Assembly (NCBI RefSeq): GCF_018129995.1 | Contig: NZ_JAFCKS010000003.1 | Span: forward strand, 124,001 to 188,000 | Length of the DNA: 64,000 bases | DNA from: Bradyrhizobium sp. SZCCT0153 | GTDB lineage: Bacteria; Pseudomonadota; Alphaproteobacteria; Rhizobiales; Xanthobacteraceae | Direction of reading: 5' to 3' | Part shown: positions 25,729 through 33,658 of the stretch, piece by piece | Layout: every line of letters begins with the position of its first letter | How positions within the stretch are numbered: position 1 is the stretch's first letter | Program-made: the position numbers and the translations under genes | Notes under the pieces: generated by a model | The model's input: the letters and a program-made list of their open reading frames with translations, nothing else | The model's database searches: none | Told to the model about the DNA's origin: nothing

Positions 25729-27099
25729 CTAGTAAGTCAGCTCGGCAATCGCAATCCTGTTCTCGGAGGCGGGCCAGGCGCGCGCCACAATTCGTTCTTC
25801 GCCGAACTGAGCCACGACGTTACGCCCGACCTCGCTGGCCGGAAGCCGCAGGGTCGCTGCCGAATCCGTGGGCACGCCCGGCTTCACGTCGGCCGGCTGC
25901 TTGCCGTCGAGCAGCACCACGTCCCGCGGCAGGCCGAAATAGCCGCGCGGACGCGACATGATCACGACAGCCCCGGCGTCCTTGTCCCCGGCCCCGAGCG
26001 GGCGCGCGGCGCGCAGATGCACGACGTCGGACGAGCGCGGGAAGGGCGAGCGATAGATGTGCGTCGTCGGCGCACCCGGCGAAGCGAGGACGAGTTCGAG
26101 CGACCAGGAAGGCTCGACCTGCGCCGGCCCCCAGCGGCCGTCGGCGCCGGTCTTGGCGCTGTACACCGCATTGCCCTTGCGCTCTCCGGTTTCGGGATCG
26201 ACGCGGAAGACATCGACGGTTGCGCCCGCGACCGGACGATTGGTCGGCGCGCCGCCCGGCATGCCCGTCACCAGCCCGCTCAGCCTGACGCTCTGCTCCG
26301 GCACGATCGCGATCCGCGCGGGCTCGCGGCCGGCGATGAATTTGTAGATCTCGCGGAAGGCTCGCGGGTGGAACGCCACCTCGCGATGATCGAGCGCGCC
26401 GAGCACGAGATTGGTGGCGCCCTTCAACTCCGGACCTTCAACGGTGACGCCGGTCGGGGTGCCGGGCTTGCCGATGAAGCGGCCGTCGGCCTGCGCGTAT
26501 TTGTCCATGCCGTCGCTGCGCAAGGTGAGGAAGGCAACACCCGGGGTCACCTCGCTCTCGCCCTCGTTCAGGCCGCGCAAGAACGTGCCGCGGCCGTTGA
26601 ACTCGCTGTTGGGCTGGTCGTCGGTCGCGAACACGCCGTGATTGGGCGTGCCGCACAGGACGGCGTGGCTGACATCGCCGGCGCCACCGCTCTTGATCAC
26701 GTTGCGGATCGCATAGCCGCCGCGGGAGCTCCCGACCAGCGCCACGCGGGACGCGCCGGTGCGGCGCTTCAGATCCGCGATGGCGGCGGCGAGCTCGCGG
26801 CGCTGGTCCTCGGTCGAGGAGCGGCCCGCCTGCTCGACCTTGTCGTCGCTGCGCGCCAGCGGATCGGTGAAGTTGATCGCTGCCATGCGATCTCGGGCGA
26901 TGCCATTGGATTCCATCCGCCACATCGTGGTGATCCAAAGCGCGTCGTAATCGCCATTGCCGTGGACGAACAGGATCGGGGGCACCTCGGTCGTCTGTGC
27001 CGCGGGCGCGCTCTGGGCCAGCGCACCCATCCGCAAGCTCGCAACCGCGAAAGGCAGGCTGCTGGCACCTTGCAGGATCGTCCGTCGCGACAGCTTCAT
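25729..27099 (-). CDS. Tat-exported alpha/beta-hydrolase with C-terminal beta domain
   Basis: A 456-residue secreted protein. It begins MKLSRRTILQGASSLPFAVA, a Tat signal, and has a very good ribosome-binding site (GAGGAGGAAC). ILFVHGNGDYDALW is the oxyanion region, and the nucleophile elbow is VALVGSSRGGYAIRN. The hydrolase part runs to about 250. The remaining 200 residues hold beta-rich segments such as RLSGLVTGMPGG and ATVDVFRVDPETGERKG, probably one or two immunoglobulin-like or carbohydrate-binding-like domains. Substrate is unknown; lipase or polyester-type esterase is a guess. It leads the hydrolase-P450-cyclase string. Confidence 0.85.
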   Translation of the reverse strand: MKLSRRTILQGASSLPFAVASLRMGALAQSAPAAQTTEVPPILFVHGNGDYDALWITTMWRMESNGIARDRMAAINFTDPLARSDDKVEQAGRSSTEDQRRELAAAIADLKRRTGASRVALVGSSRGGYAIRNVIKSGGAGDVSHAVLCGTPNHGVFATDDQPNSEFNGRGTFLRGLNEGESEVTPGVAFLTLRSDGMDKYAQADGRFIGKPGTPTGVTVEGPELKGATNLVLGALDHREVAFHPRAFREIYKFIAGREPARIAIVPEQSVRLSGLVTGMPGGAPTNRPVAGATVDVFRVDPETGERKGNAVYSAKTGADGRWGPAQVEPSWSLELVLASPGAPTTHIYRSPFPRSSDVVHLRAARPLGAGDKDAGAVVIMSRPRGYFGLPRDVVLLDGKQPADVKPGVPTDSAATLRLPASEVGRNVVAQFGEERIVARAWPASENRIAIAELTY

Positions 27100-27239
27100 T
27101 TGTTCCTCCTCCGGCAAAACCACGTCTTTGCACCGCTTATACCGGCCTAACCACTGGACAGCGAAGGACTTTCGCGGGCATCACTGAACTTGCCGGAATC
27201 ACCCTAAGACCACTTCTGCCAGCCCATTTGGAAGGGGAT

Positions 27240-28928
27240 ATGACCGAGCAGACGAACCGTCAGAAAATTGCGGCCGACGGCATCACCGCGCCGCTGCGCT
27301 ACACCGTGTTCCGGCGCATCTGGCTCGCCAGCCTGCTCTCCAATCTCGGCCTGCTGATCCAGGGCGTGGGCGCCGCCTGGGCGATGACGCAGATGGCGGC
27401 CTCGGCGGACAAGGTTGCGCTGGTGCAGACCGCCTTGATGCTGCCGATCATGCTGATCTCGATGCCGGCCGGCGCCATCGCCGACATGTATGACCGCCGC
27501 ATCGTCACCCTGGTCTCGCTCTCGATCGCGCTGACCGGCGCGAGCGCGCTCACGGTACTGGCCGGACTGAACCTGATCACCCCGGAAACGCTGCTCGCCT
27601 TCTGCTTCGTGGTCGGCAGCGGCAACGCGCTGTTCGGTCCGGCCTGGCAGTCCTCCGTCAGCGAGCAGGTGCCCCCCGATGCGCTGCCGTCGGCGGTCGC
27701 GCTGAACGGCATCAGCTACAACATCGCGCGCAGCTTCGGTCCGGCGGTCGGCGGCGTCATCGTCGCCGCGCTCGGCGCTGTCGCCGCCTTTGCCTGCAAC
27801 GCGATCCTCTATCTGCCGCTGCTGGTGGTGCTGTTGCTGTGGCGGCGCAACACCGAGCCCTCGCGGCTGCCGCGGGAGAAGCTCAACCGCGCCATGGTCT
27901 CGGGCTTCCGCTACATCACCAATTCCCCGCCGATCAAGATCGTGCTGTTGCGCACATTGGTGATGGGCCTGATCGGCGGCGCCATCATGGCGCTGATGCC
28001 GCTGGTCGCGCGCGACCTGCTGCATGGCGGCGCGCAGACCTACGGCATCATGCTCGGCGCCTTCGGCATGGGTGCCGTGGTCGGCGCGCTCAACATCCAC
28101 GAATTGCGCAAGCGCATGAGCGGCGAGGCCGCGATCCGCGCCTGCACCATCACGATGGCGTTCGCGATGGCCGCCCTGGCCGTGAGCACCGAGCCGGTGC
28201 TGACGGCGGCTGCGCTGGTGCTCGCGGGCGCGGTCTGGATGGCCGCGGTCGCGCTGTTCAACATCGGCGTGCAGCTCTCGGCGCCGCGCTGGGTCGCGGG
28301 CCGCTCGCTCGCGGCGTTCCAGGCCTCTATCTCCGGCGGCATCGCGATCGGTGCCTGGGGCTGGGGCCATCTCACCGACTATGCCGGCGTCGAGGTCGCG
28401 CTGCTGACGGCCGCCGGCCTGATGCTGATCTCGCCGCTGCTCGGACTCTGGCTCACGATGCCGCGCGTCGGCGCCCGCAACGAGGATGCCGATCTGCTGG
28501 CCGATCCGGAAGTCAAGCTGTCGCTCACGGCGCGCAGCGGGCCGCTGGTGGTCGAGATCGAGTACCGGGTCGCCCAGGAGAACGCGCGCGGCTTTCACAA
28601 CGTGATGCAGGACGTGCAGCTCTCCCGGCAGCGCAACGGCGCCTATGGCTGGTCGATCGCGCGCGACATCGCCGATCCCGAATTGTGGACCGAGCGCTAT
28701 CATTGCCCGACCTGGCTCGACTACTTGCGCCAGCGCAACCGCTCGACACAGTCCGAACGCGCACTGCATCAGGAGGCGATCGCCTTCCACATCGGTCCCG
28801 ATCCGGTGCGGATCCGCCGCATGCTGGAGCGTCCGTTCGGCTCGGTGCGCTGGAAGGAGGAGACGCCGGACCAGGCGGCAAGTGAGGTGCTGCCCGTGGT
28901 CGCGACCGCGGCGGGGAGCAGCACGTAG
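27240..28928 (+). CDS. MFS exporter (EntS/DUF894-like) with C-terminal soluble domain
   Basis: A 562-residue protein. Residues to about 420 form a 12-helix MFS permease of the transmembrane-effector (MFS_3) class, including FRRIWLASLLSNLGLLIQGVG and PVVGAL-type loops with MYDRRIVTLVSLSIALTGAS. The final 130 residues are soluble: LVVEIEYRVAQENARGFHNVM, YGWSIARDIADPELWTERYH and IAFHIGPDPVRIRRML, with the look of an ABM or NIPSNAP-like ferredoxin fold. Export of a small molecule such as a siderophore is inferred. The ATG at 27240 is preceded by GGAAGGGG. Most MFS_3 members stop before the soluble domain. Confidence 0.88.
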   Translation: MTEQTNRQKIAADGITAPLRYTVFRRIWLASLLSNLGLLIQGVGAAWAMTQMAASADKVALVQTALMLPIMLISMPAGAIADMYDRRIVTLVSLSIALTGASALTVLAGLNLITPETLLAFCFVVGSGNALFGPAWQSSVSEQVPPDALPSAVALNGISYNIARSFGPAVGGVIVAALGAVAAFACNAILYLPLLVVLLLWRRNTEPSRLPREKLNRAMVSGFRYITNSPPIKIVLLRTLVMGLIGGAIMALMPLVARDLLHGGAQTYGIMLGAFGMGAVVGALNIHELRKRMSGEAAIRACTITMAFAMAALAVSTEPVLTAAALVLAGAVWMAAVALFNIGVQLSAPRWVAGRSLAAFQASISGGIAIGAWGWGHLTDYAGVEVALLTAAGLMLISPLLGLWLTMPRVGARNEDADLLADPEVKLSLTARSGPLVVEIEYRVAQENARGFHNVMQDVQLSRQRNGAYGWSIARDIADPELWTERYHCPTWLDYLRQRNRSTQSERALHQEAIAFHIGPDPVRIRRMLERPFGSVRWKEETPDQAASEVLPVVATAAGSST

Positions 28929-28967
28929 GTTTTGTCAAACACTCTGCCGTCGTCCCGGCGAAGACAA

Positions 28968-29183
28968 TTACTGCCCGTTATCCGTCAGCACCTTCTCACA
29001 GCCCTTGCTCAGCCGCGGACGATTCTGCTTCAGGCAGGCGAGCACGGCCTGGTCGCCATTGTTCATCACGGCGCGGCAGAAGCGCGTGACGTCGCGCGCG
29101 CAGGCATCATGTCCAGGCTGCTGTTGCGCTGATGCGCCCGATGCGCACAGGAGCAAAGAAATAACGAAAAGAAATCTGGTCAT
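28968..29183 (-). CDS. Small secreted Cys-rich repeat protein
   Basis: A 71-residue product with a signal peptide (MTRFLFVISLLLCASGASAQ) and a single cysteine-rich motif: CARDVTRFCRAVMNNGDQ then ACLKQNRPRLSKGCEKVL. The spacing C-x7-C-x12ish-C-x11ish-C resembles one GLG1/FGFR-type cysteine-rich repeat, probably with two disulfides. The function is unknown. A second member is 168 bp upstream on the same strand. Bradyrhizobia often carry such small periplasmic proteins; the role cannot be inferred. The ATG at 29181-29183 is the only sensible start. Confidence 0.82.
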   Translation of the reverse strand: MTRFLFVISLLLCASGASAQQQPGHDACARDVTRFCRAVMNNGDQAVLACLKQNRPRLSKGCEKVLTDNGQ

Positions 29184-29280
29184 CGCGCAATGCCTCTAAC
29201 CCGGAAGATGTGCGGGCGAAGCTAGTGCGACGATCCCTTAGCCGCAACGGCTTTATTGGCAGGCTGAATGGCGCCATCGC

Positions 29281-29306
29281 GTGGCCCCGGCTTGTGGCCG
29301 GGGCAC
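29281..29306. repeat. Palindrome GGCCCCGG...CCGGGGC
   Basis: GCCCCGG (29284-29290) pairs with CCGGGGC (29298-29304), extended by GT/AC with one bulge. It lies between the two Cys-rich small-protein genes and is another family of intergenic palindrome. Confidence 0.55.
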
Positions 29307-29351
29307 ATCGCGAGGGGAGCTGACCGACGCAACGATTATTGTGTTGCGCGC

Positions 29352-29660
29352 TTACTGGCTGTCCTGGGCGTCAGCGACCTTGCGTGACGCGCCCTTGGCG
29401 AGATCCTTGTCCATCACTGCGCGGCAGCCGGCGCTCAGGTCGGAGCGATGCTTCATCATGCACGCCGTGATCTTCGGGATGTTGGGGATTTCCGACGAGC
29501 ACAGGCGGAAGGCGTCGCCGGTGCACTGCTGCTGCGCCTCGGACGAGAAGGCGAAGCTCGAGGTCGTCGAAACGATCGAAACGATGGCGGCAAAGCCCAG
29601 AGCCAGGCTGGTGTCGCGGATCTTGCTACTCAGGGACTTGGTGTTCAGCGAGTTGGTCAT
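29352..29660 (-). CDS. Small secreted Cys-rich repeat protein, paralogue
   Basis: A 102-residue product with an N-terminal signal or anchor segment (ALGFAAIVSIVSTTSSFAFS, after a 20-residue positive leader) and one Cys-rich motif, QQQCTGDAFRLCSSEIPNIP then ITACMMKHRSDLSAGCRAVM. The motif aligns with the 71-residue neighbour: C.xD..R.C, C then LS.GC. The start is the ATG at 29658-29660 with GGGAGC upstream. Two perfect CRP-like palindromes lie 77-122 bp upstream of the ATG and could control it. Function unknown. Confidence 0.82.
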   Translation of the reverse strand: MTNSLNTKSLSSKIRDTSLALGFAAIVSIVSTTSSFAFSSEAQQQCTGDAFRLCSSEIPNIPKITACMMKHRSDLSAGCRAVMDKDLAKGASRKVADAQDSQ

Positions 29661-29736
29661 TTGAAGCTCCCATTGGCACCGCTCGGCGGGCCCGTTGTTG
29701 ATGGGACCCAAGATGCTCCAACAAACTCCTTTCCAC

Positions 29737-29752
29737 TGTGATGATGGTCACA
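29737..29752. promoter_or_regulatory. CRP-type operator TGTGA-N6-TCACA, site 1
   Basis: TGTGA (29737-29741), TGATGG, TCACA (29748-29752) is a perfect match to the symmetric CRP consensus. It is between the Cys-rich gene (start 29660, minus) and the polysaccharide deacetylase (29912, plus). The centre is 30 bp from that of site 2. Confidence 0.7.
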
Positions 29753-29766
29753 GGCGCCCCTGTCAC

Positions 29767-29782
29767 TGTGACATCAGTCACA
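29767..29782. promoter_or_regulatory. CRP-type operator TGTGA-N6-TCACA, site 2
   Basis: TGTGA (29767-29771), CATCAG, TCACA (29778-29782) is a second perfect match, 30 bp (close to three helical turns) from site 1. The pair would place two dimers on the same face of the DNA. Confidence 0.7.
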
Positions 29783-29911
29783 CAAGCCGACCTATCTGAA
29801 ATTCCTCCGTAAACGCCGTCGTGTTGGTGTCACGTTAACCGCTCCTTCGCATTAATGGCTCGTCGCGCGGGAAATTCCGCAGGTTTGGTTGCGTAATTGG
29901 AAAGAGTAGCG

Positions 29912-30961
29912 ATGCGTAATGCGTTGGGCCTGATGTTGGCCAGTGTCCTTGCGGCGGTCGTGATCGCGGCCGGCGGTTGGTTTTATTATTCCTCGCGCGC
30001 CGATCAGGCCGCTCCCAAAACAATGGCCGCCCGTACCGCCGATCCATTGCCGGCACCGGCGAAGCTCGCCGCCAAGGACGACGTCGAGACCACCGCCGCA
30101 CTCGCCGGCAAGCCGGCGGCCCCCGCTCCGGCGCCAGTGCCGGCCCCGGCCATGCCGGTGCAGCAGAAACAGGTCTGCGCCAATCCGAACGCGCTGGGCG
30201 TGTCCCGCGTGGTCGAGATCGACACCACGGGCGGACCCGGCTTCGGCTTCGACCATTTCAAGCAGTTCGACTTCCTCACCGACAAGGAGGTCGTGCTGAC
30301 CTTCGACGACGGTCCCTGGCCCGTGAACACGCCCGCGGTGCTGAAGGCGCTCGCGGACGAATGCACCAAGGGCCTGTTCTTCTCGGTCGGCAAGCACGCG
30401 ACCTATCATCCGGAAATCCTGCGCCAGGTGCTGGCGCAGGGCCACACGATCGGCGCCCACACCTGGTCGCACGTCAATCTGAACGGCAAGAAGATGACGG
30501 AGCAGCAGGCCCTGGACGAGGTCGAGAAAGGCTTCAGCGCCGTGAAGTTCGCGCTCGGCACCAATCCGGCGCCGTTCTTCCGCTTCCCGCAGCTTCAGCA
30601 CAATCCGGCGATCGTGACCTATTTCGGCACCCGCAACGTCGCGATGTTCTCGACCGACATCGACTCCTTCGATTTCAGGAAGGGCGCCACCCCGGACAAG
30701 ATCATCAGCAACGTGATGACCAAGCTCGACAAGCTCGGCAAGGGCATCATCCTGATGCACGACTTCCAGAAGCACACCGGCGAAGCCATGCCGGCGCTGC
30801 TCGCGCGCCTCAAGGCCGGCGGCTACAAGATCGTGCAGATGAAGGCCAAGACGACTTTCCAGACGCTGCCGGAATATGACGAAGCGCTGCTCAAGGAATT
30901 GAAGGTGCCGACCTCGAGCGCACGCCCGATCGGAAGCGTGGTGCAAACGGTTTCGCAGTAA
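29912..30961 (+). CDS. Polysaccharide deacetylase family protein (NodB-like domain)
   Basis: A 349-residue protein with an N-terminal membrane anchor (LGLMLASVLAAVVIAAGGW, about 5-23), then an Ala/Pro-rich linker to residue 85, then a carbohydrate esterase 4 domain. Motif 1 is VLTFDDGPWPVNTPAVLKAL with the catalytic base Asp and metal Asp; motif 2 is GHTIGAHTWSHVNL with the metal histidines; motif 3 is FFRFPQLQHN. It should remove acetyl groups from an envelope polysaccharide or chitin-like oligomer; it is not a nod gene by context. The ATG at 29912 follows a GGAAAGAG stretch. A strong terminator follows directly. Confidence 0.92.
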   Translation: MRNALGLMLASVLAAVVIAAGGWFYYSSRADQAAPKTMAARTADPLPAPAKLAAKDDVETTAALAGKPAAPAPAPVPAPAMPVQQKQVCANPNALGVSRVVEIDTTGGPGFGFDHFKQFDFLTDKEVVLTFDDGPWPVNTPAVLKALADECTKGLFFSVGKHATYHPEILRQVLAQGHTIGAHTWSHVNLNGKKMTEQQALDEVEKGFSAVKFALGTNPAPFFRFPQLQHNPAIVTYFGTRNVAMFSTDIDSFDFRKGATPDKIISNVMTKLDKLGKGIILMHDFQKHTGEAMPALLARLKAGGYKIVQMKAKTTFQTLPEYDEALLKELKVPTSSARPIGSVVQTVSQ

Positions 30962-30985
30962 CGAGACCACCGCTTCAATACGCGC

Positions 30986-31018
30986 ATGGCCGGGCTTTCG
31001 CCCGGCCATTTGCTTTTC
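30986..31018 (+). terminator. Rho-independent terminator of the deacetylase gene
   Basis: ATGGCCGGGC (30986-30995), loop TTTC, GCCCGGCCAT (31000-31009), then TTGCTTTTC. The stem is a perfect 10 bp. It ends 18 bp before the stop of the convergent secreted-protein gene and may serve both directions. Confidence 0.85.
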
Positions 31019-31035
31019 AAGGGGACGCGGCCAGC

Positions 31036-31455
31036 TTACCAATAGATGCCGTGGCGATGCAGCTCGCTGATGATGCGGCCTTCGGTCCAGGTGCGCTTGT
31101 GCTTCGGCTTGTCCGCCCTTGCCGTCTTCGCGGGCTTGGTCGTCCTGACCGGCACTGACGCGGTCGTCGTGGTCGCGGCGGGAGCTGTCGTCGCGACGGG
31201 CGCAGGGACAGGAGCAGGGGCAGGGACAGGAGCGGGCGCCGGGATTGCCGGCGGACGATCGACATATTTCGGAGCTTCGACGGCCGGCGCGACCTCGCTG
31301 ACTTGCGTCGTCGTGGCGGTCGTCGCCGCCGTCGTGGCGGCTTGCGGAGCGGCGGCACGCTCACTCGCCGCGGACAGCGACAGGCTGCGTGCGCCGTCTG
31401 CCTGGGCAGACGCGGAACCCAGGACCATGGCGGTGATCAGAATGATCTTGCGCAT
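31036..31455 (-). CDS. Small secreted Pro/Ala/Thr-rich protein with conserved C-terminus
   Basis: A 139-residue protein with a signal peptide (MRKIILITAMVLGSASAQAD). The middle is low complexity: Thr/Ala-rich stretches, then a Pro-Ala-Pro-Val repeat (PAPAPVPAPAPVPAPVA), then a positively charged segment (TKPAKTARADKPKHKR). The last 13 residues, EGRIISELHRHGIYW, look structured and may be the functional end. I do not recognise a family. A TGTGA-N6-TCACC site lies 58-73 bp upstream of the ATG (31453-31455). A role at the envelope is inferred. Confidence 0.78.
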   Translation of the reverse strand: MRKIILITAMVLGSASAQADGARSLSLSAASERAAAPQAATTAATTATTTQVSEVAPAVEAPKYVDRPPAIPAPAPVPAPAPVPAPVATTAPAATTTTASVPVRTTKPAKTARADKPKHKRTWTEGRIISELHRHGIYW

Positions 31456-31512
31456 ATGAAATCTCCCCGTGTTGGCGTGGCCGCGACACTACGGAAGTCA
31501 TGCCTGAAGTTA

Positions 31513-31528
31513 TGTGATCGCGATCACC
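31513..31528. promoter_or_regulatory. CRP-type operator TGTGA-N6-TCACC
   Basis: TGTGA (31513-31517), TCGCGA, TCACC (31524-31528) has a single final-base mismatch and a fully palindromic centre. It is 58 bp upstream of the ATG of the secreted Pro/Ala-rich gene, which is transcribed leftwards. Confidence 0.6.
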
Positions 31529-31697
31529 CGGGCCGCTGCGCGACCTCGAACGCTCCCACGGTGATACAACGGCCGCGCTCTGCGCGACCCATCTGGACCG
31601 TGCACTCGTGCGGGCTGGATGCGCCGGCAAAAACACCGGGCTTGCGAGGAGCCGCGCTTGCGAGGATCGGATGAACCTGAGTAGACGTTCGGAGCGC

Positions 31698-31773
31698 TGG
31701 TGCCGCAAGAGGGACTCGAACCCCCGACCCCGTCATTACGAATGACGTGCTCTACCAACTGAGCTATTGCGGC
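31698..31773 (-). tRNA. tRNA-Thr (anticodon CGT)
   Basis: A complete 76-nt cloverleaf with encoded CCA, read on the minus strand. Acceptor GCCGCAA pairs with TTGCGGC; the anticodon stem is CGTCA/TGACG with loop TTCGTAA, giving CGT, which reads ACG. The T arm contains GGGGG-TTCGAGT-CCCTC with one wobble-type pair. Confidence 0.95.
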
Positions 31774-31873
31774 GAACCCTGCCGGGACCCAAGCAAAGCC
31801 GGTCCCGTTACGCGCGCTCCTGATATCGGGCATGGCCCGAATTGGCAAGGTGGCGCCGGCTTCGAAATGCCCC

Positions 31874-33622
31874 TCACGCGCCCCAGCGGGACCAGAATCC
31901 GCGCCAGCCGCCGGCCTGGGCCTTTGCAGCGTCCCTGGGCGTGCCGATTTGTTCCGTGAATTCATCGCTCGGACCCTCGTCATCGATCCCGGGATCATCC
32001 GGGGCGCGGATGATCGGGATGACGGCGGGAATCGGCGCCGGTGAGGGCTTGCCGAGGTCGGCGCGGGTCCGGAACACCGGCGTCGCCACCACCGGCGATG
32101 ATTCGGCCGGCTCGGGCGCTGGTTGGACCGGCTCGGCGGGCGTGGCCGCGGGCTCTTCCTCGGCAACGGGAGGCGAATTGTCCTGTGCCGCCGGCGCTGG
32201 ATCGGGCGCCGTCGCAGGCGGTTCCGCGGGGCTTTCGATTGGAACTGCGGTCACCCGCTTCGGGGGCGGGGCCGCCAGCATGGCTTCCTCGAAGGCCGAT
32301 GACTCGATCATGTCGCCCTTGCCGGACGGCAGGCTTGCGACCGGCGTCTGCCACTGGAACGCGTCGAGCCGGCCGGTGACCGGGGAGACCGGACGCCAGC
32401 GGTCACTGACATAGCCGTCCGCGGTCCAGGCCGGGTCGTGGCGGGCCCGCACCGCGCGCAAGGTCCAGGCGCGGGCGCGGCCGCTGTCGCCATGCTCGGT
32501 GCGCTCGAGCTCGGCCATCAGCAGCGCAACGCGCTGGGTCGGATCGTTGACGTAAGGCGCCAGCACCGCGCGCGCACGGGCGAACTCGGACGCATCGATC
32601 GCGGCGCGCGCGATCGCGAGCTGGCCCTCGACATGGCCGGCCCTGTCGGCAGGAACCTTGGCGGCGAGTGTCTCGACCCGCTGCAAGCGCTGCCGCGCCG
32701 AATCGCCGAGCTTCACATGCGCATAGGCATCCGCGAGATCGGGATGCGGATTGGCGAGCCAGGCGGCTTCCACCAGCTTCATGGCGCGGCGCACCTGATG
32801 CGCCTCGCTCTCGAATTTTGCGGCGAGCACTGCGGCCGGGACCAGCGTCGGCGCGAGCTTGACCGCCTCCATCACGCTCTCGCGCGCGACGTCGCGATCC
32901 ATCGTTTCCAATTCCAGCGCGCGGGCGGCAAGCAGCACGCCGCGCTGGCGGCGATAGGCCTGCCTGTCGATCAGGCCCGAGGACAGATTCGAATCGAGGA
33001 TCGCGAGCGCGCCGCTCCAGTCGCCGCGTGCACAGCGGAAGCCGAGCACGGCATGCGAGGCCCAGGTCGAGGACGGCGACTGCTTGATCGCTTCCTCCGC
33101 GATCATCACGGCACCGACCGCATCGTCGGCGCGCTGCGCCTCGATGAACAGGCCGCGCAGGCCGAGCAGGCGCGTGTCCTCGCGCTCGGCCATGGCGCGG
33201 AAGACGCGCTGCGCCTCGTCGCGATTGCCCTCGAGCTGCGCGGACTGCGCATGCAGGAGCAGCGCGAGCGGATCGTTCGCGGCCAGCCGCCGCGCGGTAT
33301 CGGCGTGGCGGCGGGCGAGCGCGGTGTCGCCATGGCCGATCGCGAGCAGGCCGTGGGTGATGGCATGGCGGCCGCGGGCGTGGCGCTTGTCGTGACGGCG
33401 GCGGCGCAGGCGTCCCGGCGCACGCCAGATCATCGTCACGAGGCTCCAGACCAGCACGACCGCCGCGGCAAAGAGGCCGAGCAGGAACACGAATCTCGGA
33501 AGCGTCGTCGTGGCGCGGAAACCGCCCGCGGTCAGGACGAGCTCGCCGGGTTGATCGGCAACCCAGGCCGCGCCGGCCGCCGCCAGCGCGATCAGGACGA
33601 GGAAGAGGACGATGCGAAGCAT
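31874..33622 (-). CDS. hemY: HemY-like tetratricopeptide membrane protein
   Basis: A 582-residue protein with two N-terminal helices: LRIVLFLVLIALAAAGAAWVAD and PRFVFLLGLFAAAVVLVWSLV. These are followed by the TPR-containing HemY_N region (GLLAIGHGDTALARRHADTA, then LLLHAQSAQLEGNRDEAQRVF) up to about 400. A 150-residue Pro/Ala-rich tail follows. HemY of this type is linked by gene order to heme synthesis, but its biochemical role is unsettled. It is distinct from protoporphyrinogen oxidase. It lies 36 bp downstream of mic60 and forms the last gene of a hemD-mic60-hemY operon. Confidence 0.93.
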   Translation of the reverse strand: MLRIVLFLVLIALAAAGAAWVADQPGELVLTAGGFRATTTLPRFVFLLGLFAAAVVLVWSLVTMIWRAPGRLRRRRHDKRHARGRHAITHGLLAIGHGDTALARRHADTARRLAANDPLALLLHAQSAQLEGNRDEAQRVFRAMAEREDTRLLGLRGLFIEAQRADDAVGAVMIAEEAIKQSPSSTWASHAVLGFRCARGDWSGALAILDSNLSSGLIDRQAYRRQRGVLLAARALELETMDRDVARESVMEAVKLAPTLVPAAVLAAKFESEAHQVRRAMKLVEAAWLANPHPDLADAYAHVKLGDSARQRLQRVETLAAKVPADRAGHVEGQLAIARAAIDASEFARARAVLAPYVNDPTQRVALLMAELERTEHGDSGRARAWTLRAVRARHDPAWTADGYVSDRWRPVSPVTGRLDAFQWQTPVASLPSGKGDMIESSAFEEAMLAAPPPKRVTAVPIESPAEPPATAPDPAPAAQDNSPPVAEEEPAATPAEPVQPAPEPAESSPVVATPVFRTRADLGKPSPAPIPAVIPIIRAPDDPGIDDEGPSDEFTEQIGTPRDAAKAQAGGWRGFWSRWGA

Positions 33623-33658
33623 GGCGATCCCTATACGCGCAGATTGTTGCGCGAAGCT

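Noticed and set aside
27204..28790. 528-aa minus-strand frame opposite the MFS exporter
   Set aside because: No motif, low-complexity Arg/Gln/Asp composition; the plus strand is a recognisable MFS protein.
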